Positions 47,058-48,146 of a DNA stretch of 48,146 nt are shown piece after piece. Numbering within the stretch: position 1 is the first letter of the stretch; every line of letters starts with the position of its first letter. The position numbers and the translations under genes were made by a program. Below the pieces are notes generated by a model that saw nothing but the letters and a program-made list of their open reading frames with translations, was not told where the DNA came from and did no database searches. The DNA comes from B13-G4 sp030606805 (GTDB lineage Bacteria; Desulfobacterota; Desulfobacteria; Desulfobacterales; ETH-SRB1): positions 1-48,146 of the forward strand of contig JAUWFS010000002.1 in the NCBI GenBank assembly GCA_030606805.1, written 5' to 3'.

Positions 47058-48146
47058 TTATATTGTCTCCCTTATAGTATCAAGTAATCCTGTTTTCCCT
47101 TCAAGGGCCTCCCCAATTACAGTTACAATACTTCCTGGATTTCTTTCTACAACTTCTGCAAACGATTTAGTATCTATTGCATTTATAATAATAATAGTAT
47201 CTCCCCTTCCGCCTTCTGTTTTTACACCAAGATCACCACCCAGTGTTCTTGTTAAAGGCATAACAGCTTCAGGTCCGGCTTCGCCCATCAGTCCTGAACC
47301 TCTGGCAAAGGCAAACTGAGTCGGCTTGTTTATTATTTGGTTGGAATAACCGGAAATACCACCAGGAAATATTCCGCCTTGCGCGGCATATGTTATCGGA
47401 CCTGTACCCCCAGGAACGCCTCCTCCTCCTAACCCTGATAACCAACCTAAAGCAGCTCCGAACCAACCGCCGCTTTTATCAAACATCGGTTCTATAAGAG
47501 ATTGTTGGATCATCATTTGAGTAATCATTTTAGCGAAAGATTCGGCTATGCTTTTAAATGTAACTTCAGCGCCCCATAGCATATCGTTTAGAGTAGAACT
47601 GAAATTATTTGCCCAGCCCTGCATTGCATTTTCCATGTCATCATATCCTGATTCCCGTATTTCCTTTTCTTTTGCAGCTCGCCATAATTCTAATCCGATT
47701 AAATCATCAGTAAAATTTTTATAATTTTCATATTTTTCTTTAAGAGCGGCTAAAGCAAATGTTTTATCTGTCATTCTAATGGCTCTAATTTGTTCTGCTA
47801 CACTTCTTTCCTGCCCTGTTCTATAAGATGCATATTCATCTAATCTGTTTTCTTCAGCCTCATAAGCAGAAAGCCAAATTTCATGTCTTGCCGCTATAAA
47901 TGGGGTTAATTCTGCTAATCTCTCTCTCTCTCTCATAATTGCTTTCATGTCTGCATTCTCTGCCATTTCTTCAAGAGCTGCATAATACTCAGCATATCTT
48001 TTTTTCGTTTCTTCAGTTTGTTCATAACCCGGGTCTCTTTCCCCGTAATATTTACTTGGATCTTCAAGGGCAAAATCCAATCTGGTAGGAGTCCCTTTCG
48101 CAAGCATTTCTTGCATCTTTTTAAATTGATTAATGCCCTGTTCATC
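47058..48146 (-). CDS. Tape measure protein (module B, C-terminal part, truncated by window edge)
   Basis: The frame is open to the right window edge, giving 362 residues. The N-terminus lies outside. It matches the C-terminal half of the tape measure at 4738-6900 (for example FALEDPSKYYG versus FALEDPDKYYG, and ENYKNFTDDLIGLELW in both). DNA is also nearly the same in places, with about 48 bp identical around the NFTDDLIG codons. The signature GLMGEAGPEAVMPL is kept. The final 65 residues are unrelated to those of module A. It is followed directly by the module B DUF2460 gene. Confidence 0.88.
   Translation of the reverse strand, partial: DEQGINQFKKMQEMLAKGTPTRLDFALEDPSKYYGERDPGYEQTEETKKRYAEYYAALEEMAENADMKAIMRERERLAELTPFIAARHEIWLSAYEAEENRLDEYASYRTGQERSVAEQIRAIRMTDKTFALAALKEKYENYKNFTDDLIGLELWRAAKEKEIRESGYDDMENAMQGWANNFSSTLNDMLWGAEVTFKSIAESFAKMITQMMIQQSLIEPMFDKSGGWFGAALGWLSGLGGGGVPGGTGPITYAAQGGIFPGGISGYSNQIINKPTQFAFARGSGLMGEAGPEAVMPLTRTLGGDLGVKTEGGRGDTIIIINAIDTKSFAEVVERNPGSIVTVIGEALEGKTGLLDTIRETI

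Noticed and set aside
1..48146. CRISPR array, diversity-generating retroelement, integrase
   Set aside because: No regularly spaced short repeats with spacers, no reverse transcriptase and no tyrosine or serine recombinase motifs were found.
1..48146. Terminal overlap or direct terminal repeats
   Set aside because: The first and last 60 bases share no sequence, so circularity is not shown by overlap.

Overview
The window is a 48.1 kb piece of an AT-rich tailed-phage genome (class Caudoviricetes, long non-contractile siphovirus-like tail). It carries terminase, portal, MuF-type head protein, HK97-fold capsid, tail tube protein, tape measure, a tail assembly chaperone frameshift pair, baseplate/tail-hub genes, an endolysin and a phage replication module. 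No ribosomal genes, tRNAs, integrase or host housekeeping genes were seen. Promoters are of the sigma70 type (TTGACA, 17 bp spacer, TATAAT-like), so the host is a bacterium, but I cannot name it. Almost everything is read on the minus strand, so gene order runs from high to low coordinates.

Layout in transcription order. 48146-41919: tail-tip module B (C-terminal part of a second tape measure, DUF2460 protein, DUF2163-like protein with an inserted jelly-roll domain, NlpC/P60-like protein, hub with a LamG-like lectin domain). 41917-39112: tail fibre, small membrane proteins, M15-type endolysin, lipoprotein, holin candidate. 39032-37517: a small plus-strand island of membrane/coiled-coil genes, with a convergent terminator at its end and a divergent promoter at its start. 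37346-33538: early genes (HTH regulator, DEDD exonuclease, metal-binding recombination-type protein, small proteins). 33536-24260: replication and recombination module (PD-(D/E)XK nuclease, methyltransferase, a RecD2-like helicase split in two, ERCC4 nuclease, primase-helicase), followed by an iteron-rich putative origin at 23905-24245. 23847-21478: small genes and terminase. 20607-14340: portal, head, capsid and connector. 14305-6901: a repeat-rich BspA/PKD-like protein, neck genes, tail tube and chaperone. 6900-1: full-length tape measure and tail-tip module A, whose hub gene runs off the left edge.

The most unusual signal is a family of four structured leaders (about 26.94-27.11, 28.27-28.43, 30.58-30.76 and 33.38-33.54 kb, minus strand). 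Each starts with a promoter placed directly at the stop codon of the upstream gene. A hairpin follows whose 7-nt loop is complementary to a second segment held inside a long-range stem; the loop sequences differ between copies but the partner changes with them. Each leader is spanned by a 30-43 codon ORF whose start codon sits at the foot of the first hairpin. Three leaders precede HNH endonuclease genes of two different families, and one precedes a small non-HNH gene. The sequence suggests a mobile or shared pseudoknotted cis-regulatory RNA plus leader peptide. I do not recognise it as a known class.

Other points of interest are seven homing-endonuclease genes that mostly overlap the start of the next gene, two non-identical tail-tip modules that share a near-identical tape-measure segment and terminate the contig at both ends, a canonical -1 frameshift site in the tail chaperone, a second possible -1 frameshift site at 34605-34611, 78-bp protein-coding tandem repeats in a PKD/BspA-like gene, and a 64-bp in-frame repeat in a neck gene.
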